From positions 186,001-250,000 of the forward strand of contig CAYYJR010000003.1 of the NCBI GenBank assembly GCA_964472305.1: a DNA stretch of 64,000 nucleotides, given 5' to 3'. A model generated the notes under the pieces. The model was not told the origin of the DNA and ran no database searches. It worked only from the letters and a program-made list of their open reading frames with translations. Positions 63,591 through 64,000 of this stretch are shown here, in pieces (the stretch's first letter is position 1; every line of letters starts with the position of its first letter). This stretch comes from CAYYJR01 sp964472305 (GTDB lineage: Bacteria; Armatimonadota; Hebobacteria; CAIYQO01). The position numbers and the translations under genes were made by a program.

Positions 63591-64000
63591 ATGCGGAACA
63601 TACCAATCAACGAGGCACGTCTGCTGGCGACGTTCTCCGAGCTGGCGCTGATCAATTCGCCCTCACGGCACGAGGGTGCGGTGGCGGAGCGGGTGAGCGC
63701 GCTGCTGCGCGCGCTGGGCGCGAAAGTGCTGGTGGACCAGGCCGGGGAGCGGCTGGACGGTGAGACCGGCAACCTGATCGCGCGCGTGCCTGGCACGCTC
63801 GATGCACCGGCGCTGTTGTTCTGCGCACACCTGGATACCGTGGAGCCGACGGTGGGACTGACCATCGAACGGCACGGCGCACTCCTCGCCAGCGACGGCA
63901 CCACCATCCTGGGCGGCGACGATAAGGGCGGGGTGGCGGCGATCCTCGAATTGCTCACCGTGCTGCGCGAAACGGGGCTGCCGCATCCGCCGCTGGAGAT
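63591..64000 (+). CDS. M20 family peptidase, PepT-like (3' truncated by window)
   Basis: Zinc aminopeptidase/tripeptidase-like; 136 codons are visible. The metal-binding motifs are HLDTVEP (His and Asp) and LGGDDKGGVA (the bridging Asp), the usual pattern being LGADDKAG. N-terminal FSELALINSPSRHEGAVAE is typical of PepT-like YqjE-type enzymes. The ATG at 63591 follows GGCGGAGG. The rest of the peptidase domain and the dimerisation domain lie beyond 64000. Confidence 0.9.
   Translation, partial: MRNIPINEARLLATFSELALINSPSRHEGAVAERVSALLRALGAKVLVDQAGERLDGETGNLIARVPGTLDAPALLFCAHLDTVEPTVGLTIERHGALLASDGTTILGGDDKGGVAAILELLTVLRETGLPHPPLE

Overview
This is a GC-rich (by eye roughly 60-65 %) bacterial chromosome segment, densely packed with about 56 protein genes on both strands. 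I see no tRNA, rRNA, CRISPR array, insertion sequence or phage module. The best guess for the host is Armatimonadota or a close neighbour. The evidence is an H-X9-DG type pseudopilin with the FPVF.KAREK.RQ..CL.NQRQ pattern, several Gfo/Idh/MocA dehydrogenases with sugar isomerases and sulfatases, class II (B12) ribonucleotide reductase, and the DapL route to lysine and peptidoglycan. This placement is inference; no marker gene in the window proves it.

Layout. 1-1.8 kb: end of clpP, then clpX. 1.8-2.9 kb: a membrane glycosyltransferase. 3.0-6.7 kb (minus): ftsW-murC-murB, without murG between ftsW and murC; mraY stands alone at 57.1 kb. 6.8-8.9 kb: an ABC-2 permease and a TPR protein of lower GC. 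9.1-10.6 kb: a TIM-barrel protein coupled to a degenerate J-domain protein. 10.8-15.7 kb (minus): class II aldolase, phosphofructokinase and a membrane H+-pyrophosphatase, a glycolysis and energy block preceded by a methyltransferase. 16.8-19.6 kb: pseudopilin, sugar transferase, TPR protein. 19.8-27.0 kb: mnmA, a URO-D-like protein, a beta-propeller glycosidase-like protein, dapL, a Gfo/Idh oxidoreductase and an interrupted small membrane gene. 27.3-31.9 kb: truB, a large TPR protein, and lysA behind a strong promoter and an attenuator-like leader. 32.1-36.7 kb (minus): nrdR-nrdJ and pdxS. 36.9-38.8 kb: two tandem secreted paralogues. 38.8-42.9 kb (minus): a 2-oxoacid dehydrogenase operon (E1 alpha, E1 beta, stand-alone lipoyl protein, stand-alone E2 catalytic domain) followed by lipA. 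43.0-47.1 kb: two DUF378 proteins, then an HTH-TPR regulator / lipoprotein / queE operon. 47.6-54.7 kb: GH95 fucosidase, a SpoIIM-like membrane protein, and a Gfo-isomerase-Gfo catabolic operon. 55.1-59.7 kb: PPK2, a bactofilin-like membrane protein, mraY, and a PhnD-like/TIR transmembrane protein. 60.1-63.0 kb: two sulfatases. 63.6 kb to the end: start of an M20/PepT-like peptidase.

Functional picture: a heterotrophic sugar degrader (fucosidase, sulfatases, Gfo/Idh enzymes, sugar isomerase). Two recurring regulatory styles can be read directly. Three genes (mnmA, truB and the SpoIIM-like gene) have a perfect TATAAT ending 6 nt before the ATG, which predicts leaderless mRNAs. Several operons have TTGACA/TATAAT-like promoters with 17-bp spacers; the nrdR promoter carries a perfect inverted repeat in its spacer. 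The most novel protein is the gene at 58180-59715: a periplasmic PhnD-like sensor joined through a membrane helix to a cytoplasmic TIR domain that keeps the glutamate expected for NADase activity.
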